A stretch of 64,000 nt of DNA from Inia geoffrensis (taxonomy: Eukaryota > Chordata > Mammalia > Artiodactyla > Iniidae), in contig CM070912.1 of assembly GCA_036417435.1 (NCBI GenBank), positions 26,524,055 through 26,588,054 of the forward strand, read 5' to 3'. The notes beneath the pieces are model-generated. The model had not been told where the DNA came from, searched no databases, and worked only from the letters and a program-made list of their open reading frames with translations. Within the stretch, counting starts at the first letter, position 1. Each line of letters opens with the position of its first letter. The position numbers and the translations under genes were made by a program. This document shows, piece after piece, positions 23,380 to 34,680 of this stretch.

Positions 23380-23656
23380 TTTAAAAAATTAATTATTTAT
23401 TTATTTTGGCTGTGCCAGGTCTTAGTTGCAGCATGTGGGATCTTCGTTGTGACATGTGGGATCTTTAGTTGCGGCATGCGGGCTCATAGTTGCGGCATGC
23501 AGGCTTCTTTGTTGCAGCATGTGGACTCTTAGTTGCAGCATGCGAATTCTTAGTTGCGGCCTGCATGCGGGATCTAGTTCCCTGACCAGGGATCAAACCT
23601 GGGCCCCCTGCATTGGGAGCGTGGAGTCTTACCCACTGGACGACCAGGGAGGTCCC
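23380..23656 (-). mobile_element. CHR-type SINE, diverged long form
   Basis: The body repeats gttgcggcatgcggg and gttgcagcatgtggg several times, then gatctagttccctgaccagg and cgaccagggaggtccc. The short target tgccttt flanks it at 23,373-23,379 and 23,657-23,663. Confidence 0.88.
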
Positions 23657-24152
23657 TGCCTTTACTCAGTGGAGAGAGTCCTGAAGTCCAAGTCAGTGTG
23701 GCTTCTGTCACGTGACTGCCCTTTAAAATAAAGTGGACTTGTCTACTAGATGTAGACATGTTAGACACAGCTCCAGACTCAGGTGTCTTGGAATTTGAGT
23801 TTTGTATAAATTTGTTCCATTTCTGTTGATGCCTCCATCCTGCCAGGCTGGCGGGGAAGTTTAGCCTTGGTTTGTCAGGGCTAACCCACCTGTGGGAGTG
23901 CATGCCGTGATGCACGGGGAGTGTCAGTGGCCCCTTGAGATCTGGAGGTTTGGAGCTGCTTGGAACAGGACCTTGTGGTCAGGGTCATCCGTTTTCTCTC
24001 TTGTGGTCTCTCTGACACTCAGGAATCAGAATGGGTGTGCCTTTCTCTTCTACTTCCTCTACTCAGCATAATCTTTATCCTATTGCTTCCAACATGTTCC
24101 TGGTCCAAACATGGTGGCCTGGCCTCAATTCCCTGGAGGCCCAGAGAGCTAG
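23657..24152. other. Unique sequence, nothing recognised
   Basis: No repeat or exon supported. Confidence 0.45.
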
Positions 24153-24335
24153 AACAGGTGTTGGCAAACTTCCTGTAAAGCACCAGATAGTAAATATTTC
24201 AAGCTTTACAGGCCATAGTATAATCTCTGCAGCAACAACTCAGCTCGGCCCCTGTGGGTCAAGAGCAGCCCCAGACAATACATAAGCAAACGGGCATGGC
24301 TATGTTCCAATAAAACTTTATTTACAAAAATAGCA
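24153..24335 (+). mobile_element. hAT-Charlie-type MITE, left part
   Basis: The text ggtgttggcaaacttcctgt, aagcaccagatagtaaatat, aagctttacaggccatagta and ccaataaaactttatttaca matches a medium-reiterated hAT element. Its expected right terminus appears at about 25,192-25,222, beyond two LINE fragments. A reverse copy is at 51.77-51.99 kb. Confidence 0.75.
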
Positions 24336-24354
24336 TAGCAAAAGAAGCAATCAA

Positions 24355-24608
24355 CTTGGGAAACAGTTCAAGAAATTAAAAACAGGGAGATTGGGATTGA
24401 CATATCACACTACTGTATATAAAATAGATAACTAATAAGGACCTACTGTATAGCACACGGAACTCTACTTAATACTCTGTAATGGCCTATGTGGGAAAAG
24501 AATCTAAAAAAGAGCGGATATATGTATAATTGATTCACTTTGCTGCACACCTGAAACTAACACAACATTGTAAATCAACTCTACTCCAATAAAATTAAAA
24601 AACAAAAC
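24355..24608 (+). mobile_element. Cetartiodactyl L1 3' end
   Basis: The text taataaggacctactgtata, aatctaaaaaagagcggata, attgattcactttgctgcac and taacacaacattgtaaatca is the sense of the young L1 3' end seen reversed at 3.4 and 39.4 kb. It ends in aaaattaaaaaacaaaac. Confidence 0.85.
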
Positions 24609-25180
24609 AAAACTGGAAGTGCCACATGATCCAGCAATTCCACTTCTGTGTATATATCCAAAGGGATTGAAATCAGGATCTCGAAGAGCTATCTGCAACC
24701 CCACGTTTGTTGCAGCATTATTCCCAACAGTCAACATATGGAAACAACTTAAGTGTTCACTGACAGATGGCTAGATTAAGAAAATGTGGAACGTATGTAC
24801 AGTGGAATATTATTCAGCCTTAGAAAATAAGGAAATCCTGCCATTTGTGGCACCGTGGATGAACCTGGAAGACATGTTGAATGAAATAAGCCAGTTACAG
24901 AGAGATAGACACCGCATGACCCACTTATATGAGGAATCTAAAATAGTCAAACTCACAGAAGCAGAGGGATGGTTGCCAGGGGCTAGGGTGACAGGGAAAG
25001 CGGGAGTTGCTGTCCAGTGAGTATAAAGTTTCAGCCGTGCGAGATGAATAAATTGGAGAGATCTGCTATATAACATAGTGCCTGTAGTTAATAATAATGT
25101 ATGGTGCACTTAAACATTTGTTAAGAGGTGGATCTCATGTTAAGTGTTCTTATCACATTAAAAAACAAAAACACACACAA
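24609..25180 (+). mobile_element. L1 ORF2 C-terminus and 3' UTR
   Basis: A plus frame at 24,784-25,020 reads TVEYYSALENKEILPF and WMNLEDMLNEISQLQRD, the L1 ORF2 C-terminal signature. The 3' UTR and an A-rich tail follow to about 25,180. It is a dead 5'-truncated copy. Confidence 0.85.
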
Positions 25181-25191
25181 AACAACCCAAA

Positions 25192-25222
25192 TCAGGCTGT
25201 AGCTGGCTGCTCCCTGGCCTCG
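25192..25222 (+). mobile_element. Possible right end of the hAT MITE
   Basis: The piece gctgtagctggctgctccctgg resembles the terminal part of the element that breaks off at 24,335, so the LINE material may sit inside the MITE. The match is short and partial. Confidence 0.4.
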
Positions 25223-25575
25223 ACCTTTGTGAGCCAAAGCCTTTATGTAAAAACCCAGAAAGTGTTCCCAGAGCACCACCGTTGTACTTCTCCTGGAGGC
25301 CATGAGCAGGGGCAGGCTCTTTGCTTAGAAAAAAAGGAAAAGGAGAAAATGCCCAGAGGATTGAGACTTTTGTAAGTCAAATGCTCCCTAATGTACCTTT
25401 CGGTGGGGGTGTGGGGGGCGGATACATTTTCCTACAGTGATTTGCCTAAAGCTAATACCTGTGCTTGATCTGGGGTCATCAGATTCTCAGAAGCTCTTTT
25501 GTGACCATCCTCAGTTCTGGTAAGTCCCAAGCACTCCCAGATGTGTGACTAAGGCCTCTCAACTAAAGCCAGTCT
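25223..25575. other. Unique sequence, nothing recognised
   Basis: No element or exon supported. An A/G-rich stretch lies at 25,328-25,350. Confidence 0.45.
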
Positions 25576-25785
25576 GGGGTGGAGTCCTGGTCACATCACT
25601 TTCTGTCTTTGTGACATTAGGCAAGATACCCTGCTTCTCTTTGTCTTGGTTGCCTAATCTGTAAACTGAGGAAAGCCACACCACCTCTGCTCAGGGTTTT
25701 CACAAGGCTCACATGACACGGTATCTGTCAGGTGCCCGGCACCGAGCCTTGGTGCAGGTGAGTGTTTAACGAATGGGAATTGACA
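25576..25785 (+). repeat. MIR
   Basis: The phrases gtctttgtgacattaggcaa, tggttgcctaatctgtaaac and tcaggtgcccggcaccgagc follow the MIR order. Confidence 0.75.
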
Positions 25786-25869
25786 ACCCAGCCTCACGTT
25801 CTAATTATCTTGGGGAGGGACTTTAAGGCAACTGATAAGAGAGATGCTTAGAAGTAGAAATGGCAAGAT

Positions 25870-26065
25870 TCGGCAAGTGAAATCATTCAAGTCCCGCTTC
25901 CTTCTGTGTGTCTGTGGGCTCGCTGTGTAACTTCCCTGAGCCTCAGTTTCCGCATCTGTGAAATGGGGATAATGAAGAGGACCAACTTTTGGAGGACTTC
26001 AGTGAAACAGTGCACAGCGCCTGGCATGCAGTCGGTGCTTAATAACTGGGAACTCTTTAGTGTTA
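25870..26065 (+). repeat. MIR
   Basis: A clear core: gtgtaacttccctgagcctc, agtttccgcatctgtgaaat, ggggataatgaagagg and cctggcatgcagtcggtgc. Confidence 0.85.
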
Positions 26066-26564
26066 ACCACTGCTGGGCCCCTTCCTCACTGCCTTGTACT
26101 TATGTTGACTCATCTGGGTTTCCCTAGCAGCCAGTAACCCCTGTAGACAGGCTCCAGGTCTTGGCTGGAGCAGCGAGGGTGCTCCATCCCTCGCATCACT
26201 CAGGCAGAGGGTCTTGTGCTGGACACCAGCATCTGCTGGAATTTATCAAATCATTTCATCTTCATCATCTCTATTTGCACAGCTACCTGCTACCTATGGC
26301 CAATAGTCCAGGCTTTCCACTGTGATAGATGTGTTCTGAGTCCTTTAAGAATTTTTTTTTTTTTTGGTTTAAAAATAAATGAGTTGGTTTCAAGAAAAAT
26401 ATTAAGCAAAGAAAGAGTACCGGAGGAAAAATCTTACGTGATTCAAGTTTGGGAAGGCCTGGAATAGCATAGAGAGCAGGCCTGGGTAAGCATGGGGCGG
26501 GGGGGGGTGGATCGGGGATGGTGAAATAGGACCCAGATTTTGCAGGGGGACAGGGTGATACTTC
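26066..26564. other. Unique sequence with A/T runs
   Basis: A T-run at 26,351-26,365 and a G-run at 26,501-26,507. No exon supported. Confidence 0.45.
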
Positions 26565-26690
26565 AAGGACTTCCACTTACTTAACATCTCCAGGCCTCAG
26601 TTTCCTCATCTACAAAATGTGGGAGGTGATGATGGTGAGAATTCATTGAGGTCAAGCACATGAAAGGCTTGGCATGTCTAACACTCAGGT
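26565..26690 (+). repeat. MIR fragment
   Basis: The text ccaggcctcagtttcctcat and ctacaaaatgtgggaggtga is the MIR core. Confidence 0.75.
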
Positions 26691-26749
26691 GTTAATTTTT
26701 AGGGTAGGGAGGGGAGCTGAATGTGACACGGTGTCCTGGATTGGGTCCT

Positions 26750-26985
26750 GGAACAGAAAAAAGGGCATTCGTGGAAAAACGGGGGAAATCCAAATTAAGT
26801 CTGGAGTGTACGTAGTTATAATAATGTACTGATATTAAGGGCTTAGTTTTGACAAAAGCTAAGTCACGTGAGATGTTAGCATTAGGGGAAGCCGGGTGAA
26901 ACGTGTGCGGGGACCCTCTGCGCTATCTTTGCGACTCTTCTGTCAATCCCAAATGTCTCCAAAATAAAGTTTATTTACAAACATC
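26750..26985 (+). mobile_element. L1 LINE 3' terminus (old)
   Basis: The phrases gatgttagcattaggggaag, ccgggtgaaacgtgtgcggg, tgcgctatctttgcgactct and ccaaaataaagtttattt match an old L1 3' end. Confidence 0.7.
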
Positions 26986-27119
26986 CAAATGAATGGGGGC
27001 CAAATGCTATAATCAGAGAAGGGAGGTGCTGAGTCCAGCTTAGGAAATTAGGGAAAGGCCTTCCGGAGAACCGGAAGGCTGAGTCTCAGAGGAGGAAAGG
27101 AGGAGGGAACAGCTATCTC

Positions 27120-27350
27120 TGGGGGAGGAAGCAGGAAAGCAAGCCCTTCCCAGCCTCCTGGGCTTTGCATCTGTTTTCCCCAACCTGGAGCTGCTCTTAC
27201 CTCCTTCCCTTACCCTGGTTCAAAGCAAGTGTTAGCCCCTCAAGAGCTCTCCTGACTCCCTGCCTGGGTCCCCTTCACTGCCACATGCCCTCAGGGCCCC
27301 CCGTGCTTTCACTTCTCGGCCCATCTCACCGTTGTGATGAGTGAGTTCTG
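27120..27350 (+). mobile_element. L2 LINE fragment
   Basis: The sense L2 phrases cctggagctgctcttacctc, aagagctctcctgactccct and tgccacatgccctcagggcc point to a diverged copy. Confidence 0.5.
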
Positions 27351-27459
27351 CGTGTGATTCAGGGCCGGCCATGTGGATGGGCATCCTTTGCATCCACTGG
27401 TTCACAGCCCCTTGCTCTCAAGGGCCCCACTCTTGGTTGGATGCCCTGATGTCATCATT

Positions 27460-27900
27460 TTGAAATTCTTAATAACGTTTACCACCAGGCTGGGGGCTTA
27501 TAACAGCACAGCTTTTATTATCTTACAGTTCTGGAGTCTGAAGTCTAACATGGGGCTGCAGGGCCGTGTTTCTTCTGGAAGCTGTCAGGAAAAATCCTCA
27601 GCCCTCCTTTCCCAGCCTCTGGAGGCCGCCTGCATTCCGTGGCTCGCGGCCCCTTCCTCCATCTTCAAAGCCAGCAGTGCTGCATCTTCTCTTCCCTGTG
27701 ACCTCTGCTTCCATCATCACATCTTCTCTCTCTGACTCTGACCCTCTTGCCTCCCTCCTAAAAGGACCTGTGATTAGGCTGGGCCCAGATTATCCAGGAT
27801 AATCTCCCACCTCAAGATCCCTAATTTACTCACATCGGCAAAGTCCCTTTTACCGCGTAAGGTAACATATACACAGGTTCCAGGGATTAGGTTGTGATAG
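27460..27900 (-). mobile_element. MaLR-like solo LTR (reverse)
   Basis: The text cttacagttctggagtctga, gcccttcctccatcttcaaag..., aatctcccacctcaagatcc, catcggcaaagtccctttta and taaggtaacatatacacagg is the complement of a MaLR-like LTR. It is diverged. Confidence 0.6.
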
Positions 27901-28041
27901 CTGGAGGGCAGGGCCTTACCTGCTCACCGTTGTATTCTCCCGGCCTGGGAAGTTTAGAGTAGATGCTCAATAAATAATTGAATAAATGAATGAATGAGGC
28001 ATTGTGCTCAATAAATAATTGAATGAATGAATGAGGCATTG
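27901..28041 (+). mobile_element. L2 LINE 3' terminus with tandem duplication
   Basis: The text ggagggcagggccttacctg and tagatgctcaataaataatt is the sense L2 end. The terminal block is duplicated in tandem with a 41-base period (units from 27,964 and 28,005). Confidence 0.7.
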
Positions 28042-28242
28042 TGCATGGCTGGAGCATTCTGTGTGAGGTCAAGAAGGGCAGGGTCTGGACAGTCACTTTG
28101 CTGGGTTGGAGCTCTATGTGTGGGTGTGCGTAGCAGCCACCGAGAAGCTGGCCTTAAGTGACAGAGGCCCAGAGAAGGCGGCCAGTTCCCATCCCATCGT
28201 GGGCCACCCTTGGTGGTCCTTGGCCTTTCCACGTCATCCTGG

Positions 28243-28367
28243 AGAATTCCCTGGTGGTCCAGTGGTTAGGACTCCGCGTCTCACCGCTGAGGGCCCGGGT
28301 TCAATCCCTGGTCAGGGAACGAAGATCCCACAAGCCGCACGGCGCAGCCAAATCGACAAACAAAACA
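28243..28367 (+). mobile_element. Short CHR-type SINE
   Basis: The head aattccctggtggtccagtg is followed by gggttcaatccctggtcagg and ccgcacggcgcagccaaa. The flanks gtcatcctgg (28,233) and gtcatcccagg (28,369) are a target-site duplication. This is the shorter subtype lacking the long body. Confidence 0.88.
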
Positions 28368-28719
28368 AGTCATCCCAGGGTTCCTGATGGTCCTCAGTGA
28401 CCTTGGCTGCCTGGTCACAGGACACGTGTGCTTTGCTTTCCTCCCCCTACACCATTGCCTCCTCTCCACCAGGGTCACCCTCCTCTGCCTTCTGGGGGTT
28501 GTTGGATGGGTGCAGGACCAGTGAGACAACCATGATATCACAACGCTCTGAGAGGTACTGCGTCACGGCGGGGCGGCAGCAACCCAGGGACCTGGAGGTC
28601 ACTCAGCGTGTGCTGTGGATTAGAGGAAGAGTCAAAGACACAGATCAAGGCCGTGACCTGGAGGTCAAGCCCGAAGCCACTGGCCCCTCCTCACACCAGC
28701 CGTGCGACGGTTTTTCCTT

Positions 28720-29160
28720 TGGTTCCAGCAAATGCTGTGCACCGACTGCATGCAGGCGCTGTGCTAAGTCCGGGGATGGTGCAGCTAAAAGGCTGGCTGA
28801 GTCCCTGTGCTCCTGGCGTTCAAAATCTCCCAGGTGACACTCAGCACAGCCCGTGTAGAGGTTAGAGGATGAGAGGAAGAGGCAGGGACGCTTCAAGGTC
28901 ATTTCAAAGAGAGCAAAGCGCTGTGAAAAAAGGACAGCAAGATGAAGGGTGAGGGATCCCCCGAGACAGGCTCATCCAGGCCTCTCTGAGCAGGTCCCGT
29001 TCGAGCCCAGCCCCAAAGGACAGAAGCAGGAGGCATGTGGAGAGCACGGGAGTCGGAGCTTCGGGCAGAGGCAAAGGCCTGGGCGGAGGGCGTGGTGGGA
29101 GAGGAGGCCGAGGGCATGCAGGCCTTGAGGAGCCCGGCTCTGAGAGGAGGGCTGGGGGAT
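28720..29160 (-). mobile_element. L2 LINE 3' region
   Basis: The order tgcaggcgctgtgctaagtc, ctgtgctcctggcgttcaaa, catccaggcctctctgagca and ggcagaggcaaaggcctggg repeats the antisense L2 text. Confidence 0.65.
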
Positions 29161-30450
29161 GGAGCTCCTGGTGGCCTGCGGGGTGGAGGCGGCTTTAGGG
29201 AGGGCGGCGGGAGGCTGGGCAGGTGAGGGCGTCCGGGTGACCGGGAGAAGAGGGCTTGTTTGGAAGATGCTCTGGAAGTCGGGAGCCCACTCTCTGCCAA
29301 GCCGCCCCGCGGGTCCTCCAGCCAGGCCCCAGCCCCAGCCCCGGGCCTCTGGGTGTGAGGACTGAGCCTCCCGGCTCCATCCTCAGCGCTGACACTGGGA
29401 AGTCGGCCATTCAGTCTGAAGCAGGGGCCCAGCCCCATGCCAGCCTGGAGGATTGGGTTCCCTCCACCTCTTCGTCCCTCCTCCCCGAGCCATTTGTCCC
29501 TTAGATGGATGTCTGGGGGGACATTGGTAGCTGTGGGAGCCCAGGAAGGCTCCTTCCCACCTCACCCTGGGTAGACAGAGAGCGCCAGGGGTATCCCTCC
29601 AGGGGACCCCTAGGAGGCACCTGGGCACTCCCAGAGCAGCCTAACCTCTGAGGGCCTCAGCTTTTCATGCCCATCACCCCCAGAATAAACCTCCCAGGGA
29701 GGTTATGGCTGACCCCACAAAGCCCGTGCCAGGGTAACACCAAGCGCCAACCAGGGAGGGGGCCCTGGACTAGGGACCAGAGCCAGGAGGTCTGGGTCTC
29801 CAGGGCCCAGCTAACCAGCTAGCTAGAGGCTCCTGGCATAAAGCCTTTGCCCAAGGCGGTCCTTCCACCTGGTGCTCTCTTGCGTCACCCAAGAGTGATT
29901 CTCTTGGGTCACTCTTGTTGATATTGAAATACTGAAACACTTCCAGACTCAGCAAATAGCCACAGCCCAGAGATCTCCCAGAGCACCCCCATCACCCCAG
30001 CCACACTGGCCCCACCCTTGGAGCTCCCATGACCAGCACCAAAGGGTTAGTGCTCAGCATGGGGCAGGCCCCAGGACAGTGACGGTACACACTCTGATAG
30101 GTATCTGTGGCGTCAAGGTCAGATACCTTCAATGTTACCCCTGCTGCCTCTCAGCTCCCTGACCACCTTTTGGGTCCTTCGACGGCTCATTTCCTTGCCT
30201 TCCGGCTTCCTGGGGAGGCTCTGGGTTTATTTTGCTCACCTGCAAATCATGTGTTTTGAATGAATGAATACATGACACTGCGGGCATTAAATACCTCTTC
30301 CGCTGCAGGCTTTGTCGGTGTCACTTCATTCTGACTCTCCTGGAAGCCTTACCCCCTTTCTAATGAACCTCTCCCTCATTTTCCTACAGGAATGTGTGCC
30401 TAGTATTACAACAATTCTTACTTAGTAGTAGTAGCTGCCAAACCTTTGTC
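29161..30450. other. Unique GC-rich sequence
   Basis: GC-rich but CpG-moderate DNA with overlapping Pro/Arg/Gly-rich frames on both strands, none recognisable. No splice-bounded exon could be supported. Confidence 0.5.
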
Positions 30451-30560
30451 CATTTGTTCATTTATTCATCCATCTGACAGACCTTTATTGTGGCCCTACT
30501 ACGTGTCAGCTGCTGTTCTGGGGGCTGAGGGGCCCGCAGTAAGGGAAGTGGTACAGGAGT
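30451..30560 (-). mobile_element. L2 LINE 3' terminus
   Basis: The text gacctttattgtggccctac, tacgtgtcagctgctgttct and gggggctgaggggcccgcag is antisense L2. Confidence 0.7.
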
Positions 30561-31500
30561 CAGGGTGGGGCAGTTAGAGAGGGTGGAGGTGGAGTTACTG
30601 GTGAGGGGGTATAACATCCAGTTACTGGCGATGGTAGGGGTAGGGATTAACCCCAGGGGTAGGTGGCTGGGATGGGGAGAAGGATGGCGCGCTGGAGCCA
30701 AGAAGATCAAGGGCCCCAGAGGCTCAAGGTTGGTCCACAAGGAAGATGGCAGAGTGGAGGTGGGGAGAGAGGTGCGCGGGAGCACTGAGCACCAGCTGCA
30801 ACCCACCACCTCTTGCTGCATCCTCAGAGCAGACCCGGGAGGGCTGGACACACTATTATTATCCCCACTTTACAGGTATAAAGACACATCCAGCAACTTG
30901 CCTGAGGTCATGCCTCAGTCTCTCATTTACAAAACGAGGGATGAGATCCCTTCCCTGCCAGTGAGCTGTGGAACCTTGTGCACCACGGTGCTCCAGGGGC
31001 TCAGCCTGCACCAGGGCTTCTGGCTCCTTAGGTCAAGGAATTCTTGTCTGGAGGCTTCTCTGACCACTTGGTTCCCCGGGGCAGGCAGCCCTCTGCTGCC
31101 TCCTAATCTTGTTTGTTTTGCCACTGGAGCCACCGCCTGTCCCCTGGAGCACGGGCAAGGGACGAGGATGACATTTGTCTTCATCTGTGCCAGCTTGGAG
31201 TTAGCCACGAATCCAGCCTTGTGTCGGGAAGTGATGCCCCATGAAAATCCAGAACCAGGGTCACCTCCAGTGCCCACCTGTGCCCGTGCTTCTTCCTACT
31301 TCCCCAGGTCTTTCTTAAGCTCCAAAAGTAGCATGTAGAGCTTTCTTTTTCCTCCTGGTGGGTGAAACCATGTCTCTTTTGTTGGCCGGAGTGGACGTCT
31401 GCCCTGCTGAGGCCATGAGGACCCTAGTGGGCTTCTGGAGAGAGCAGAGTAAATTTGGGACTGCCCACCATCATTCAGTCACTCCACACACACTTTTTCA
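30561..31500. other. Unique sequence holding an unexplained open frame
   Basis: A 257-codon plus frame (30,565-31,338) is open, but it crosses a MIR-like trace (ccccactttacaggtataaa at about 30,865), has no recognisable domain and no evident promoter. Most likely chance. Confidence 0.5.
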
Positions 31501-31504
31501 GCAG

Positions 31505-32045
31505 CACATTTTTATTAAAACAAAACAAAGCAAAACTGTCCATTGACCCCACTAACCTCACTCTAGGGAACCTGTCCTATAGAAATGAAGAGGTGGATGC
31601 AGGGGGGCGGGTCAGTGAAGTATGGCTGGCTGAGTGAAGCGCTGGAAACACCCTAAATAGCCATCAGTGGAGCGGGGAGGGGCAATAGCTTGCAATATCA
31701 CCAACGAGGAATATTAGGAAGCTGCTAAAAAGAGCAGGATTGATTTCTATTGTACTGGCCTGGGAAAATATGAATGGGATTAGCTCATAGCTGCACAAAT
31801 GAAAGAAATAAGCCACACATAGACAAATGGATGACTCTGCAAAGAAAGATTTGGAAGGAAAAATGCCCACTGTTACCTCCTCTAGGGACACGTGGGGTGT
31901 GTGGAAGGGGCTTGTACGGTTAGACTGAAGGCACAGGAGGAGATCTGGCTTTTTCTCTGTTCACCTCTGTGGGTTGGGTTGTTTCAAGGAACATACATTT
32001 GCCTCTGTAGCTTGGAAGGAAAATCCAATAAAACATGTTTTTATA
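31505..32045 (+). mobile_element. L1 LINE 3' region (old)
   Basis: The order aacctgtcctatagaaatga, ggaaacaccctaaatagcca, atgggattagctcatagctg and ggaaaatccaataaaacatg matches an old L1 3' region in sense direction. Confidence 0.6.
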
Positions 32046-32084
32046 ATTGTACCAAACTAGGTTCTCTGCTAGCAGCAGTAGTGG

Positions 32085-32290
32085 CTGCATTTACCTGGTG
32101 GGTTCTCTGCACCTGGGGCTGCACTCGGCACTCAGAGACCTTAATGAACATGATGGGGTGGGTGCATTTATCACCTTGATCGTTCGGATGAAGAAACTGA
32201 GGCTCAGGGAGGTCGAGTGACTTGCCCAAGGGGGCACAGCTGGCAAATATCAGAGTTGGTGCCTGGGGACAGACGAGGGTCTTACGTCAC
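32085..32290 (-). repeat. MIR-type fragment
   Basis: The text gaagaaactgaggctcaggg, aggtcgagtgacttgcccaa and gggggcacagctggcaaata is antisense MIR. Confidence 0.8.
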
Positions 32291-32889
32291 ATTATCCAGG
32301 TACCATGTTTGAGGGGCCACAGTGGGTTAGGAGGAACGAACAGAGTTGCCTATCTAGGGGTTGGGTGGGAGCACCTGTATCTGCTGCAGAAAATGGTTCT
32401 GGATATCTACAGTGTGAAGGGGGCTGGGTCGCATGTGAGAACCGTGCCCACCTGCTCACCTCCAGATGGGGCAAAGTTAGAACTTAATTATGTCAAGAGT
32501 GGCTGGAAACATCTAGTTATAGTTAGAAACCATATGGAGAAATAAGGTATTTTGTCACTACTGTAAACAGTGACAACCAGCCCTCAACCAGTGACTGGAG
32601 AGATCTGGTGTATAAATACCCCAGTTCCCTCGCCTCTCAGATGGATCCATGCTAGGGTATATGTTCAACATCATCTCCCCCAGGCTCCTCAGTGGGAATG
32701 AGCACTGGCTGCCCACAGAAGTAACGTGCTTTGTGACACACCCCCACTATCTTCCTTTCCTATCTCCCTTTCCCCTCCCCACCTAGGCTACCTCAGATCC
32801 CCTCGTACACAGATTGCTTCTACTGCTCTAATCCTTGTCTCAGCATCTGCTTCTGGGAAGCTCAAGCTAACATCGGATACTTCTTTTCA
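32291..32889. other. Unique sequence, nothing recognised
   Basis: No exon or clear repeat. The right part is pyrimidine-rich and may already be diverged L2. Confidence 0.45.
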
Positions 32890-34015
32890 TGCCCAATCCA
32901 ATCTCTAAGTCCTATCAAGTCTTTTTGCAGAACACATCTCAGATTTCTTCTTCAACTCCACAGCCACCGCCCCAGACAACATGTCTTCCTGGACAACTGC
33001 AGGGACATCTTTGTGAATGTCCCCCTTTCCATGACCCCCCTTCAATCTGTCATCCACACAGTAGAGGTATCTATTGAAATCTAAATAAAATCACGTTCCT
33101 CTTCTGCTCAAAACTTCCTATTGCTGTCCCATCACACTTAGAGAAAACTTCCAGTTGTTTCTCATGACTTCTGCTTTAGACTGAATGTTTGTGTCCCCTG
33201 AAAATTCATATGTTGAAACCAAATCCTCAGTGTGATGGTACTTGGAGGTGGGCCTTTGGGGAGGTGATTAGGCCATGAGGGTGAGCCCCCACCAATGGGA
33301 TTAGTGCCCTTATAAAAGCGACCCACAGAGTTCCTTTCCCTTTCTGCTATGTGAGGATACAGTAAAAACATGGCCATCTATGAACCAGAAGCAGGTCCTC
33401 AGCAGACACCAATTGGCCAGCACCTTGACCTTGGACTCCCAACCTCCAGAACTGTGAGAAATAAATGTAATTGTTTATAAAGCACCCAGTCTGTGGTATT
33501 TTGGTTCTAGCAGTCCAAAGGGACTAAGACAGCCTCCAAGGCCGCATGATCTGGCCTGACCCACACTTCCTTTTTTGTCTTCAGCCACTCTCCTCCTCAC
33601 CCACTCTGCTCCCACCTTACTAGAAATTCCAGTTCTCCATCCTTCCTCAGGACCTTTGCTCATGCAGTTGCTTCAACTTGGATTATTTTTCCTGTAACTC
33701 TTTGCATGTCTCTCTGCCATTTCTGGTGGCTTCAGCTTAAACATCAACTTCGTGGAGAACTCTTTCCTGATCACCGGATCTAAAGTTAATTCATTCCATT
33801 ATTTTCTCTCCTCAAGCCTCTTGGTTTCTTTCACAACATTTTTCACAGATTGTCATGGCTTGGTTACTGGTTTACTTTTGTCTGTCTTCTTCCCTAAATT
33901 TCGAGCTTCTTGCGATCAGAGATCTGTTGCTTGCTGCCACATACCCAGCACCTAGTATAGTGCCTGTCACCTGGTAGGTGTGCAGCACTTGGTTGCTGTA
34001 TAAGTGGAACACGTA
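32890..34015 (+). mobile_element. L2 LINE, split by an LTR
   Basis: The left part includes tcaaaacttcctattgctgt and cccatcacacttagagaaaa. After the LTR it resumes with gccgcatgatctggcctgac, ggacctttgctcatgcagtt, tctttcctgatcaccggatc and cagcacctagtatagtgcct. The two halves join in consensus order. Confidence 0.8.
33172..33531 (+). mobile_element. MaLR-like solo LTR nested in L2
   Basis: The text ttgtgtcccctgaaaattca, tatgttgaaaccaaatcctc, ccaatgggattagtgccctt, ataaaagcgacccacagag (TATA-like) and ccagaactgtgagaaataaa is in MaLR LTR order. It holds no viral gene. Confidence 0.8.
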
Positions 34016-34204
34016 AGTCAGTGTCCCAGGAGCCTATGCCTTCCTTCACATGGATGACCCAGCAGGGTCTTTGTTGGAGTGTGTGTTCCCTGAGGTCCCC
34101 ACAATCAGGGGCTACATCCTCTTCAGCTCTGTGGTCACAGTCTCTGCCTCTGAGAGGCCCAGATTCTAGAAATGGGAGACCTGGGGTAGAACGTTGGCTT
34201 CGCC

Positions 34205-34680
34205 TCTTACAACATGTCTTAGTTAGCCTTGGCGACATGACAAACACCCCCCAAAACATAATGGCTTAAAAACAACAGTTTATTACTTTTCATGATTCTG
34301 TGATTAGCTTAGTGCCTCATCTGTTAGTTTTGACTGGGTTCTCTCAGCTGGAGGGTCAGCCGAGCTGGAAGGTCCAGATGGCCTCCCTCGCATGTGTGGC
34401 AGCTGGTGCTGGCTGTTGGCTGGGTGGCCTCAGTTGACCTCTCGTCTTCCAGTGGGTGAGACCTGCTTCCTTTGGTGGAGGTTTCGGGTCAGCAAAGACA
34501 GAAGCTGCCAGGCTTCTTGAGGCCTGAGCTTGGGGCTTGAACAACACTACTTCTGGCGCATTCTACTAGTCAAAGCAAGTCATGAGGCTAGCCAGGATTT
34601 AGGGGAGTGGAGAAGCAGAATCTGCCTCTTGGTGGGAAGAGCAACAGGGAATTTCTGGCCATATCTGATCTTCCATAGTA
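34205..34680 (-). mobile_element. MaLR-like or related interspersed element (reverse)
   Basis: The phrases cttaaaaacaacagtttatt, tttcatgattctgtgattag, tggctgttggctgggtggcc and actagtcaaagcaagtcatg form a known mammalian repeat text. The LTR class is an inference. Confidence 0.5.

Noticed and set aside
24784..25020. Possible functional L1 reverse transcriptase
   Set aside because: Only the ORF2 C-terminal tail is present; the rest is missing by 5' truncation.
30565..31338. 257-codon open frame
   Set aside because: No recognisable domain, crosses MIR-like sequence, and no promoter or splice signals were found.
33172..33531. LTRs considered as part of an intact endogenous retrovirus
   Set aside because: Only solo MaLR-like LTRs are seen; no gag, pol or env remnant lies beside them.
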